This document shows positions 1 through 6,549 of a stretch of DNA of 20,522 nucleotides, one piece after another (position 1 is the first letter of the stretch; each line of letters opens with the position of its first letter). Source of the stretch: a virus. Both the position numbers and the translations under genes were made by a program. Below the pieces are notes generated by a model. That model was not told where the DNA came from and searched no databases. It saw only the letters and a program-made list of their open reading frames with translations. The stretch lies in IMG/VR virus record IMGVR_UViG_3300028384_000520, positions 1 through 20,522 of that record; one strand, written 5' to 3'.

Positions 1-222
1 ACCTAGATCATTTAAACCCATCTGAGCGCCACGCATGATATCTGCGTTTTGCGCGTCGATGACTTGCTGAGTGTACGGATTCTGGTACTGAGCAAGATTG
101 GTGTTTGCTAGTGTGCCAATGTTGGTTGTTCCTGCTGCCGCTGTGCCTGCCAGAGCGCCTTGTTGTGCGCCTGCAGCTTGCTGCATTGGATTTGCGGGTA
201 CACCGCCTGCTGCGCCTGCCAT
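1..222 (-). CDS. Partial Gly/Ala/Gln-rich phage virion-type protein (N-terminus only)
   Basis: An open frame starts with ATG at 222 and runs off the left edge, giving 74 residues without a stop. The visible part is low in complexity, rich in Ala, Gly, Gln and Asn, beginning MAGAAGGVPANPMQQAAG, and later has a QNPYTQQVIDAQ stretch that looks helical and amphipathic. It follows the gene ending at 233 by 10 bases, so it is in the same late operon. Its composition and place after the fibre genes fit a long tail or internal virion protein, as often seen at this point in aquatic phages, but that is inference. I do not recognise a domain. The track of small proteins with Gly-rich starts suggests it is related in style to its upstream neighbour. 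Confidence 0.75.
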   Translation of the reverse strand, partial: MAGAAGGVPANPMQQAAGAQQGALAGTAAAGTTNIGTLANTNLAQYQNPYTQQVIDAQNADIMRGAQMGLNDLG

Positions 223-232
223 AACTTACCCC

Positions 233-691
233 TTATCCGATCTTGCTGTAGTCTGCGCCGCCGACATCAGCTGCGGTCATATCGCCGTAGGTGCGTGTCG
301 AAACAGGTGCGTTATAAATAGCGTTGCGTATCTCAGCTGAGCGAGGATCTGCTGCCTGTGCTTCTGCAACCGCTTGCTGATACATTGGCGATGCTGAGTA
401 GCCTTGGACTCCGCCGGCCATCGTTTGCGTAGTAGGCATGCCGCTAGTAGGGGTTACACCTGCGTACCCGGCAGGCGTCATACCAAACGCTGATGCTGCG
501 TTTAGCCCCATCTGCTGAGCCATTTGCTGCTGTGGCGTCAATGCTGCTACGTCAATACCAGTGTAAGGCTGATACTCCATCTGCTGAACAGTCTCAGCAC
601 GCTCCAAGTTACGGATCGTAGGATCACGCAACCATTCAGGTATCTCAGTTACTTGCGTTTGACCGCCGCCTTTTCCGCCGCCACCGCCCAT
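233..691 (-). CDS. Hypothetical virion-module protein, Gly/Gln/Ala-rich
   Basis: A 152-residue protein beginning MGGGGGKGGGQTQVTEIPEW. After the glycine-rich start there is a PEWLRDPTIRNLERAETV segment that looks helical, then Gln-, Ala- and Thr-rich sequence with PYTGIDVAALTPQQ near residues 42-55. No signal peptide or membrane span is visible. Proteins with this short Gly-rich start followed by P-E-W/Y and a long low-complexity body are often met in the tail region of aquatic phages, usually unnamed. Its stop lies 10 bases before the next start (222) and its own start is 2 bases after the stop of the gene ending at 694. The function is unknown; a structural or DNA-ejection role is only suggested by location. 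Confidence 0.8.
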   Translation of the reverse strand: MGGGGGKGGGQTQVTEIPEWLRDPTIRNLERAETVQQMEYQPYTGIDVAALTPQQQMAQQMGLNAASAFGMTPAGYAGVTPTSGMPTTQTMAGGVQGYSASPMYQQAVAEAQAADPRSAEIRNAIYNAPVSTRTYGDMTAADVGGADYSKIG

Positions 692-693
692 GG

Positions 694-1086
694 CTATAAC
701 TCCTTACTTAGAGTAACAAATTGCTCTTTCCAACCACGATCACGGTGTACACGCGCCCAACCTTTACGGCCTGCAAGTGTCAATCCGTCGCAGTTATTCA
801 GTTTGGCGAAGGTTTCAGCTGACTCCTCGAAGTCCAAGATCTGATCCATGTCGCCGCCTGCTAGAAAGACATGTAAAAACTTTTTCCTAGGATACACGGT
901 AATTTCCGTGACTGCACACCCTGATTCGCCATGCCAGAGCTGCATGTGTCCACTCAGAACGCCCTGCACAATATCCACAAATTCGTGTGTACCGCCAGAA
1001 TACGCCAGAGCATTCTCGATCCAGTTTCTGCATCGCATTAGCTCTTGGAAAATATCTGTTGTTGGTAAATCGACCTTTTTGTTCAT
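694..1086 (-). CDS. Small conserved phage tail-module protein with a GRKGWARV motif
   Basis: I choose ATG at 1086, giving 130 residues. It lies one base after the stop of the upstream gene, with a GGGG purine run 6 bases before it; the longer open frame to 1158 only reads back through that gene. The protein has GGTHEFVDIVQGV near residues 31-43, a hydrophobic strand FLHVFLAGGDMDQIL around 74-88, and a C-terminal GRKGWARVHRDRGW near 108-121. A G-R-x-G-W-x-R end after an Asn/Gly-Cys-Asp strand is typical of a small protein common in the tail operons of aquatic phages. It faintly recalls the last strand and helix of GNAT acetyltransferases, but I see no clear acetyl-CoA loop, so no function is assigned. 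Confidence 0.82.
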   Translation of the reverse strand: MNKKVDLPTTDIFQELMRCRNWIENALAYSGGTHEFVDIVQGVLSGHMQLWHGESGCAVTEITVYPRKKFLHVFLAGGDMDQILDFEESAETFAKLNNCDGLTLAGRKGWARVHRDRGWKEQFVTLSKEL

Positions 1087-1087
1087 C

Positions 1088-1738
1088 TTAGACCCCGTGA
1101 ATAATAATGACCGCTGATGGCGCGTCAGGTGCGCCGGTAATACCGCTAGAGCCGTCAATCGTCAGATTTGTATCATCAACGACAAACTTAGCCTCTAGGT
1201 AATCCCCTGTTGACACGCTGAAGATGCCAGAACGTGAAACCGTCTGACTTTCGCCGCTGTTGGTCACTGTTTGCACAATCGTGCTGTATGGCAGATCAGT
1301 GCCATTGACCGCAGGGAATAGATAAATTGTTTTTGCGCTTGAGTTGCCTGATTGCAGCTCACACGAAAAATCCACCTTGTAGGTGCCGTCATGCTCAAAG
1401 TAGATGCGATTGGTGTTGGTATCGTCTACATAGACGTGGTTGCCATACGCTTCGTTTTCCCACGTTATCGCATAGGCTGTATCTACCGCTGCCGCTGAAT
1501 GCGTGGCTGTGGTGTAGGCTAACAGACGGTCATTGTAAGTTAGACCGCAAAACTCGCCAGAGCGAGAAACCTGCACTTCTTTATCTGTTGCATCCCACAG
1601 CAAAACACCGTCTTGCGTGGCTCTAGCGCCAGTATCTTTAAAGGTCAGCTTATCTTTGACACGAATTAGGTACGAGTTTAATCGCTCACCCCAAGTCGCT
1701 AACGTGCCTACTGGTGGTGGTGGTAGCTCAGCACTCAA
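1088..1738 (-). CDS. C1q-like jelly-roll virion protein (candidate receptor-binding)
   Basis: A 216-residue protein. It begins at a TTG codon whose last bases overlap the TGA stop of the upstream gene (TTGA), so translation is probably coupled. The first 55 residues (PPPPVGTLATWGERLNSYL, then a predicted basic helix) resemble the short attachment segment of many phage fibre-tip proteins. From about residue 85 the sequence is rich in beta strands with IYFEHDGTYKVDFSCEL, GIFSVSTGDYLEAKFVVDD and a final PSAVIIIHGV. This order (strand, GxYxxxF, then GDxLExK and a hydrophobic last strand) is that of C1q/TNF-type jelly-roll trimers found at phage fibre ends. A role in host binding is inferred. I found no template/variable repeat pair and no reverse transcriptase nearby, so no diversity-generating system is claimed. 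Confidence 0.8.
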   Translation of the reverse strand: MSAELPPPPVGTLATWGERLNSYLIRVKDKLTFKDTGARATQDGVLLWDATDKEVQVSRSGEFCGLTYNDRLLAYTTATHSAAAVDTAYAITWENEAYGNHVYVDDTNTNRIYFEHDGTYKVDFSCELQSGNSSAKTIYLFPAVNGTDLPYSTIVQTVTNSGESQTVSRSGIFSVSTGDYLEAKFVVDDTNLTIDGSSGITGAPDAPSAVIIIHGV

Positions 1739-3240
1739 CGTCTACCGCCTGACTCAGCATTGATGCGCATAGTGCCCACCTTGAAGTCTTCGTTGCCAAC
1801 GCCCTGCACTCTCATGCGAATCTGTCTACCAGTAAATCTTACCGATGTCGGCATGGTGGTTAGATCGTAACCGCCAGATGACGGGTATGTGCGCTCAGTG
1901 TCGTTTGGATGGAACCTAGATTTAAAGATAACCTCGACTTCGCCAGAGGTAACCTCGTCACCAATAAGTTGATTTACCTTCATTATTTGATCGCCATTGC
2001 CTAAAGAAATGGCAGATGTCTCAGCGTAAGGGGTGGAGTCACCGTGTGCTAAGCCATGCAGCTCGTGCTCGTAAATAACGCCGTCAGCATCTAGCCAGAT
2101 TGGCTCATCGAATACACCCTGATCAGTGCCTGCGCAGCGATCAATTCGACCAATGCTCCAGTGATTTTCAAGGTAATCGTAAACAACGTAAGAGTCGCAC
2201 TCGGTAGATGCATCTGATGGATAGAACCACCAAATCTCACCATACTCAGAGTTAACTACAGCGTGTACCTTTGTAATCTGGTTGTCGTTGAGGTCATCAA
2301 AAACGTAATCGCGCACGTCACATGGCATCTGTCGTGCAATAGAGCCATCAAACATATAGAACGACTCTTTACCCATCCAGAATGCGCCATGCTCAACCGC
2401 TGCGATCGCTTTACGCGATGCGATACCGCAAGCCGTACCTACGCGCTCAAAACCGTAGACAAAAGGAGCGCCCTGATAGGTTGCAATGTGTGCGTCAGTG
2501 GTTGTCAGGATAAGAGTACGACCGCGCATACGAATACCACACATTACTTCGCCATTGGTCTGAAGCTCAATGTCGCCTGCTTCATTAGTAGCAGTAGCCG
2601 TCCACGTTGTGTTGTCTTCTCGATCACACCATGAAATTTTGCGTGGGTTGCTATCGGCACCCAGTGCAAAAATAAATCTCTCTTCAGTAACGATTAGCGA
2701 CTTACAGCCTGTTGGTGAATTAGCAATCTGCGCGGCAGGATTAGAAGTATTTAGCTGCCACTCGTATAGCTTTCCGTCACTGGTAGCGCATCCAACAAGG
2801 TATTCACCCCAGTTGTCCAAAGCCCATGAATCAGCCTCTTGGAATGTACCGTTAGATGGCTGTTTTACGCCGTATTTAGAGCTACCGTAAGAGTATGCGC
2901 CGCCGCCATAGGATGTATTCAAGTCTGCATCAGCGTCACCAGTCACAAAGCCAGTTGGCGTAATGTCAGTCGCCGTGCCAGTAGCATTTACATACAAAAG
3001 CTCGTTAGCAGTGCCGATTGCAAAGTTAGAACCTGCCGTGTTGTCTTTCCACGGGAATGCCGCTCTTGGTGGAGCTGTAACAGATGAAGATATATCTGAT
3101 CGCACCTGCCATCCGCCTACCGGGCGCATAGAGCCTTGCTGCCAACGCATCAAGTTAGCGTCACGCCAACGACCTGAGTTTTCAAAGTCAGTGCCGTTTC
3201 GGAAAACGCCTGCCGGTATCTTTAGCGGTATTAATGCCAT
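1735..3240 (-). CDS. Large phage tail protein, probably beta-propeller-like
   Basis: A 501-residue protein starting MALIPLKIPAGVFRNGTDFE, followed by W-x-D-A-N-L-x-R-W and a G-x-x-R-P-V-G-G-W segment at residues 26-45. That opening is highly characteristic of a family in podovirus-like tail operons. The body has repeated strands with many Trp, Gly and Asp residues (WKDNTAGSNFAIGTANELLY, EIWWFYPSDAS, WSIGRID), as expected of a propeller or other all-beta tail fold. It ends in a beta strand set close to FTGRQIRMRVQG. Its place just before the C1q-like gene fits a tail tube or tail-tip component that carries the receptor-binding proteins. No enzymatic motif is visible. Its stop overlaps the next gene start by four bases. 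Confidence 0.82.
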   Translation of the reverse strand: MALIPLKIPAGVFRNGTDFENSGRWRDANLMRWQQGSMRPVGGWQVRSDISSSVTAPPRAAFPWKDNTAGSNFAIGTANELLYVNATGTATDITPTGFVTGDADADLNTSYGGGAYSYGSSKYGVKQPSNGTFQEADSWALDNWGEYLVGCATSDGKLYEWQLNTSNPAAQIANSPTGCKSLIVTEERFIFALGADSNPRKISWCDREDNTTWTATATNEAGDIELQTNGEVMCGIRMRGRTLILTTTDAHIATYQGAPFVYGFERVGTACGIASRKAIAAVEHGAFWMGKESFYMFDGSIARQMPCDVRDYVFDDLNDNQITKVHAVVNSEYGEIWWFYPSDASTECDSYVVYDYLENHWSIGRIDRCAGTDQGVFDEPIWLDADGVIYEHELHGLAHGDSTPYAETSAISLGNGDQIMKVNQLIGDEVTSGEVEVIFKSRFHPNDTERTYPSSGGYDLTTMPTSVRFTGRQIRMRVQGVGNEDFKVGTMRINAESGGRR

Positions 3241-4193
3241 CAGCTTACATTTCCTAATCTAGTGCCTACTACAGACCAAGTAATATTTGAATTACCTACT
3301 GCATAGTAGCCTGCCGAACCACCTGAGCCACCAGTTTGAGCGAACCAGTCATAATAGTTTACATAAGATGTTTGACCACTTGAGCCGCTTTGACCTAAGC
3401 CACCACCATCGCCGCCTGCACCGCCGTAAGAGCCGGATTGCTGACCACCAATAGCAACTACAAGTGGGCCGCCTGCGCCTGCTGATGTAAATCCGCCAGT
3501 ACCGCCGTTTTGACCTGTGCCAGTAATACCGCTACTTCCATTACCATAGTCGCCAAACGCAAAACCTGCGCCGCCACCACCACCGGAAGCGCCACAACCT
3601 GTCTGAGTGCCATTGTGTGACTTACAAGCGCCACCGCCACCGCCACCGCCGCCACCACCTGCGACTGTGCCGTAGTTTTCAATAGTCATGGCGTATTCAG
3701 CAAGAATTGCTCGACCACCTGCGCCACCAGATGGGGCTACTGAAGCACAACAAACGCCACCAGTACCACCAGTACCACCTGCGCCAACAATATTGCCGTA
3801 GTTAGTGACATTAATAGCATCGCCGGATGTAAAGCCAGAAACAGTTAGAGCGTAAGATGTGCCTGAGCTTGGACTACCCACATAAACGCCTGAGCTAATC
3901 TCAAGATTTATGTCAGATATGCCCGCCTGATAGCCATTTGCCTGTGCTTGTGTGAGTAGGTTGTAGCCTGATGACGTGTTAGATGTAATTGTCAGATTAA
4001 CTGCAATGCGTCTTGTTGCATTGTAAAACTGACCTAATCGGATCGCGCCAGATGCAGGAATGCTGTTATTTTGAGCAGCGTCAGGAACCTTGCCACCGCC
4101 GCGATAAAACTCACTCATCGAGTTTGGAGTGCTATCGCTAAACTCAGAGGCTAAATCGCTGAAGCTGATTGCGCCAGAAGTTTGCAGAGCCAT
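3240..4193 (-). CDS. Glycine-rich tail adhesin A (poly-Gly sandwich type)
   Basis: A 317-residue protein. Residues 1-55 form a small module also seen at the start of the protein at 5248-6231: MALQ-x-SG-x-I-x-x-S-D/E-x-A-x-EF, then SEFYRGGG, then P-A-S-G-A-I-R-L-x-Q-F-Y. This is an often repeated phage tail attachment module. After a beta-rich segment (about 65-135) comes a glycine-rich region from about 137 to 285 with a run of ten Gly near 179-188 and several GGxGG turns; it contains two adjacent Cys pairs of low spacing. Such regions in the distal adhesin gp38 of T-even-like phages form packed polyglycine helices with host-contacting loops. A receptor-binding role is therefore likely but inferred. 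It is separated from its paralogue by two small repeat-bearing genes. Confidence 0.85.
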   Translation of the reverse strand: MALQTSGAISFSDLASEFSDSTPNSMSEFYRGGGKVPDAAQNNSIPASGAIRLGQFYNATRRIAVNLTITSNTSSGYNLLTQAQANGYQAGISDINLEISSGVYVGSPSSGTSYALTVSGFTSGDAINVTNYGNIVGAGGTGGTGGVCCASVAPSGGAGGRAILAEYAMTIENYGTVAGGGGGGGGGGACKSHNGTQTGCGASGGGGGAGFAFGDYGNGSSGITGTGQNGGTGGFTSAGAGGPLVVAIGGQQSGSYGGAGGDGGGLGQSGSSGQTSYVNYYDWFAQTGGSGGSAGYYAVGNSNITWSVVGTRLGNVS

Positions 4194-4696
4194 TAGATCG
4201 ATCCAAATGCAGTAATATCGCCAACAACTACTAGATTGCCAGAAGCATCTAGCTTCATTTTGTTTATGCCACCAGTGGCAAAGTAAAGTACGCCAGACGA
4301 CTCAGTAACCGTCCAATTACCAAGATCAACAGTGGTTGCTTGAACCTCACCGGCTGACCCGTAAACAACTGCCTTACTGTTCACAACGGTATTTGCTGTC
4401 GCCCCATCCAGAAGATTAACCTCTGCGGCAGTCGCTGTAACGCCATCTAAGACGTTTAATTCAGATGTGGTGACGGTTGCGCCATCTAGGATGTTTAACT
4501 CAGCAGCAGACGCTGTAACGGCTGTGCCGCCCACTTTCCATAGACTTGCCTCAAGATCGGGCTTAACAGCTGTAGTGCCGTCAAACAAATCATCAATCTC
4601 GTCAAAGTTAGCGTTGAGCTTGCCGCCCCATGTGTCTTGCGAGGCACCGACTTCTGGCTTTGTCAGCGCGTATGTTGTTGTCGTTGTATCTGCCAT
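4193..4696 (-). CDS. Tail-fibre protein with three 13-residue AELNxLDG repeats
   Basis: A 167-residue protein with a good ribosome site (AAGGA, 8 bases before ATG 4696). Residues 9-33 (YALTKPEVGASQDTWGGKLN) match the start of many aquatic phage fibre proteins. Residues 65-103 are three tandem 13-residue units of the form A/S-E-L/V-N-x-L-D-G-x-T-x-T-x, encoded by three 39-bp units at 4388-4504. These units recur in cyanophage and other aquatic phage fibres and probably form a trimeric shaft. The rest is beta-rich (GEVQATTVDLGNWTVTESS, MKLDASGNLVVVGDI). It lies between two glycine-rich adhesin genes and overlaps the downstream start by one base. The role as fibre shaft or connector is inferred from the repeats and neighbours. 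Confidence 0.85.
   Translation of the reverse strand: MADTTTTTYALTKPEVGASQDTWGGKLNANFDEIDDLFDGTTAVKPDLEASLWKVGGTAVTASAAELNILDGATVTTSELNVLDGVTATAAEVNLLDGATANTVVNSKAVVYGSAGEVQATTVDLGNWTVTESSGVLYFATGGINKMKLDASGNLVVVGDITAFGSI
4388..4504 (-). repeat. Three tandem 39-bp units coding AELNxLDG repeats
   Basis: Three imperfect 39-base units inside the fibre gene, each coding one 13-residue unit with the core E-L/V-N-x-L-D-G. Because the length is a multiple of three, gain or loss of a unit would keep the frame. Confidence 0.85.
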
Positions 4697-4708
4697 TGTT
4701 AATCCTTG

Positions 4709-5248
4709 TTAACTAGGTATTTCAGTCCAAATATCCGATGCTTCTGGCATCTCAGTCCAAATATCCGATGCTACTGGTATCTCAGTCCATGAATTAACGC
4801 TTTCGGCGCGTGGCTCCCACTTTTCCCTAGCCACACATGAAACTGAAGATAGCGCAGAAACCAATTCAGGGCTTCCGTATTTAACGTAACCGGCTATTGC
4901 AGTTACGGTTGAATTTGATGCAATATTAGCAGAGTTTAGCCACCTAACTCTAGCGTAGCCAACCTGCGTTGTGCAGCCGCCATTTAACTGTACATCTTTA
5001 TTTCTGACACGCTCAAAACTAATTACATTACTCAGTTCACCAGAGATGGCAAGCGCGTTTTCTCTAACACGCTCAACACTTAAAGCGTAACTACTTGCTG
5101 CTGATGAAGTGCCAGAACATAACCTGTATATGCGAGTACTTACAGACAGTGTTGATTCACAAGATCCTGCCGCCCTTGCTTCTACAATATTATCACTGAC
5201 TCCGGTGTCGGCAAATGCTCCTGCTGCGTAAGGTGAAAAGCCAAACAT
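4709..5248 (-). CDS. Tail-module protein with C-terminal WTEIP decapeptide repeats
   Basis: A 179-residue protein beginning MFGFSPYAAGAFADTG, an opening that recurs in small fibre-associated proteins of aquatic phages. Residues 55-150 are rich in Ser, Val, Ala and Arg with alternating hydrophobic residues, and hold two similar blocks, SYALSVERVRENAL and NVISFERVRNKDV, so the middle may be an internal duplication. The last 30 residues are three ten-residue units with the core W-T-E-I/M-P-x-A-S-D. The start overlaps the stop of the upstream adhesin by one base. I do not know a function. Similar W-T-E-I tails occur in fibre-like proteins, where they may form short stacked strands; a structural role is inferred. 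Confidence 0.8.
   Translation of the reverse strand: MFGFSPYAAGAFADTGVSDNIVEARAAGSCESTLSVSTRIYRLCSGTSSAASSYALSVERVRENALAISGELSNVISFERVRNKDVQLNGGCTTQVGYARVRWLNSANIASNSTVTAIAGYVKYGSPELVSALSSVSCVAREKWEPRAESVNSWTEIPVASDIWTEMPEASDIWTEIPS
4716..4805 (-). repeat. Three tandem 30-bp units coding WTEIPxASDx repeats
   Basis: Units at 4716-4745, 4746-4775 and 4776-4805. The first two are almost identical; the third (first translated) has diverged in its second half. Each codes ten residues. Confidence 0.9.
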
Positions 5249-6231
5249 TAAACTACCGCCACCATTCTAAAGTAACCGTTACCGCCAACACCGTTAGCTC
5301 CGCCATCGCCTACGCCTGAAGGCTTGTTGCCATCTGGGTTTGCTCCATTTGAAGCCTGACCGCCTGTTGTGTAAGAGCCATTAGAAACGCCGCCAATGTA
5401 GCCTGAACCACCGCCGCCGCCGCCGGGACCAACATGTCCACCGCCACCACCGCCGAAATAACCGCCACCGCCGCCTGCGCCTGAGCCATCGCCATTACCA
5501 CCCTGTAACGCTGATCCATACGCTGATGAGCCACCGCCAGAAATGCCGCCTGATGACTGCGTACCGCCTGCGCCGCCTCGCCCACAACAGTTTCCTGAGT
5601 TACCGCCATTAGCTCCACCACCGCCGCCGCCTACAGCAATGTCGCCAGAAGAACCACCGCCACCGCCGGCTATAATCTTTGAATTATTGTGTGAAACAGA
5701 TGAAATAAATAATCCGGTGTAACCACCACCACCTTGACCATCAAATGGATTATTTGGGTTACCGCCGCCAGAACCGCCACCGCCATAAGCAGAGCCTGTG
5801 TTATTTGAGTTTGAACTGTGTCTACCGCCTTGACCTACCAATAACTTATAGGTTGAACCTGCGAGAAGAGTGATGCGACCTTTTGAATAACCTGCGCCGC
5901 CACCTGTTTGGCCACCAGAGCGAACAGTGCCTGCACCGCCGCCGCCCCATGCGTAAACATCAAATGTAGAGTCTGCACTAACAGTTAGTGTGACTTGCGA
6001 GCCAGAATAGCTAAAGTTATATGTAGAGCCGTTGCTAAGTACGTTACCAGAGCCATTGATATACAGATAAGCCGCTGATGACGTGCCGTAGAAGTCTGTT
6101 GCAAGCTCAATTTCACCAGACGCCGGAGCATTGCCTTTGCCGTGATACTCACTAAGTGCGTGTGGCGCAGATCCGCCAAATTCAGCAGCAATCTCCGATA
6201 ACTTGATCTGACCTGAGCCTTGCAGTGCCAT
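5248..6231 (-). CDS. Glycine-rich tail adhesin B (paralogue of 3240-4193)
   Basis: A 327-residue protein with the same N-terminal attachment module as the protein at 3240-4193: MALQGSGQIKLSEIAAEFGG, then SEYHGKG, then PASGEIELATDFYG. Residues 70-95 include a strand-rich TLTVSADSTFDVYAWGGGGA segment, and from there to about 315 glycine dominates with many GGGG(G) blocks, a CC pair and short polar loops. It ends GYFRMVAVV. The pattern of an Asp-Val-x-A-W-G-A/G-G-G-G start followed by poly-Gly is typical of phage distal adhesins and of a bacterial glycine-rich domain family. Host recognition is inferred. The two paralogues have diverged strongly outside the first 55 residues, so they may bind different receptors. 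Confidence 0.85.
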   Translation of the reverse strand: MALQGSGQIKLSEIAAEFGGSAPHALSEYHGKGNAPASGEIELATDFYGTSSAAYLYINGSGNVLSNGSTYNFSYSGSQVTLTVSADSTFDVYAWGGGGAGTVRSGGQTGGGAGYSKGRITLLAGSTYKLLVGQGGRHSSNSNNTGSAYGGGGSGGGNPNNPFDGQGGGGYTGLFISSVSHNNSKIIAGGGGGSSGDIAVGGGGGGANGGNSGNCCGRGGAGGTQSSGGISGGGSSAYGSALQGGNGDGSGAGGGGGYFGGGGGGHVGPGGGGGGSGYIGGVSNGSYTTGGQASNGANPDGNKPSGVGDGGANGVGGNGYFRMVAVV

Positions 6232-6234
6232 TTA

Positions 6235-6549
6235 TCAGCCCTCAGATGCAGCCCACGGCAAACCTGATTGCGTTGGTGGGTTAGCTAACTGAGCTAACTT
6301 GTTGGTTATCGCTGTTTCAACGTCATCCTTTGACAGCTCACCATGTACCCAACCCAATACTGTTTCTTCGGTTAGATCAGCGTAAGCCACATAACCGTCA
6401 GCAGAAGCGTCTGGTGTGAAAGATACTGTTCCGTATGCGCCTTGCGATAACTCGCCTTCTACGCCATCACAACGCCAGTGGGCAACAACTACGCCACCGT
6501 CTGCTGTGTTTGACTCAAGGTTGGCGATTGACCATGTGAATGTTGCCAT
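6235..6549 (-). CDS. DUF7936-like small tail-fibre-associated protein
   Basis: A 104-residue protein beginning MATFTWSIANLESNTADGG, followed by VVVAHWRCDGVEG, a Tyr-Gly-T-V-S-F-T-P-D segment, and ADLTEETVLGWVHGELS. This opening and the F-T-P-D-A-S-A-D-G-Y-V-x-Y-x-D-L-T-E order match a family (DUF7936, from memory) that is common next to fibre genes of cyanophages and other aquatic phages. The protein ends with Pro, Ser and Gly-rich residues GLPWAASEG. Its start abuts the stop of the S74 fibre, so it is probably made together with it. Whether it is a fibre accessory or a chaperone is not known. Confidence 0.82.
   Translation of the reverse strand: MATFTWSIANLESNTADGGVVVAHWRCDGVEGELSQGAYGTVSFTPDASADGYVAYADLTEETVLGWVHGELSKDDVETAITNKLAQLANPPTQSGLPWAASEG

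Noticed and set aside
98-340. Plus-strand open frames across the window
   Set aside because: All overlap well-supported minus-strand genes, lack ribosome sites and show no recognisable motif.
1087-1158. Longer N-terminus of the 694-1086 gene
   Set aside because: The extension lies within the upstream gene and has no ribosome site; ATG 1086 follows the stop by one base with a GGGG site.
4388-4805. CRISPR array
   Set aside because: Repeats are directly tandem, in frame and code for fibre motifs; there are no spacers.
3458-5621. Ala/Val-rich open frames inside the glycine-rich genes
   Set aside because: They are shifted readings of GC-rich glycine codons and have no ribosome sites.
1088-6231. 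Diversity-generating retroelement in the adhesin genes
   Set aside because: No reverse transcriptase and no adenine-biased template/variable repeat pair in the window.
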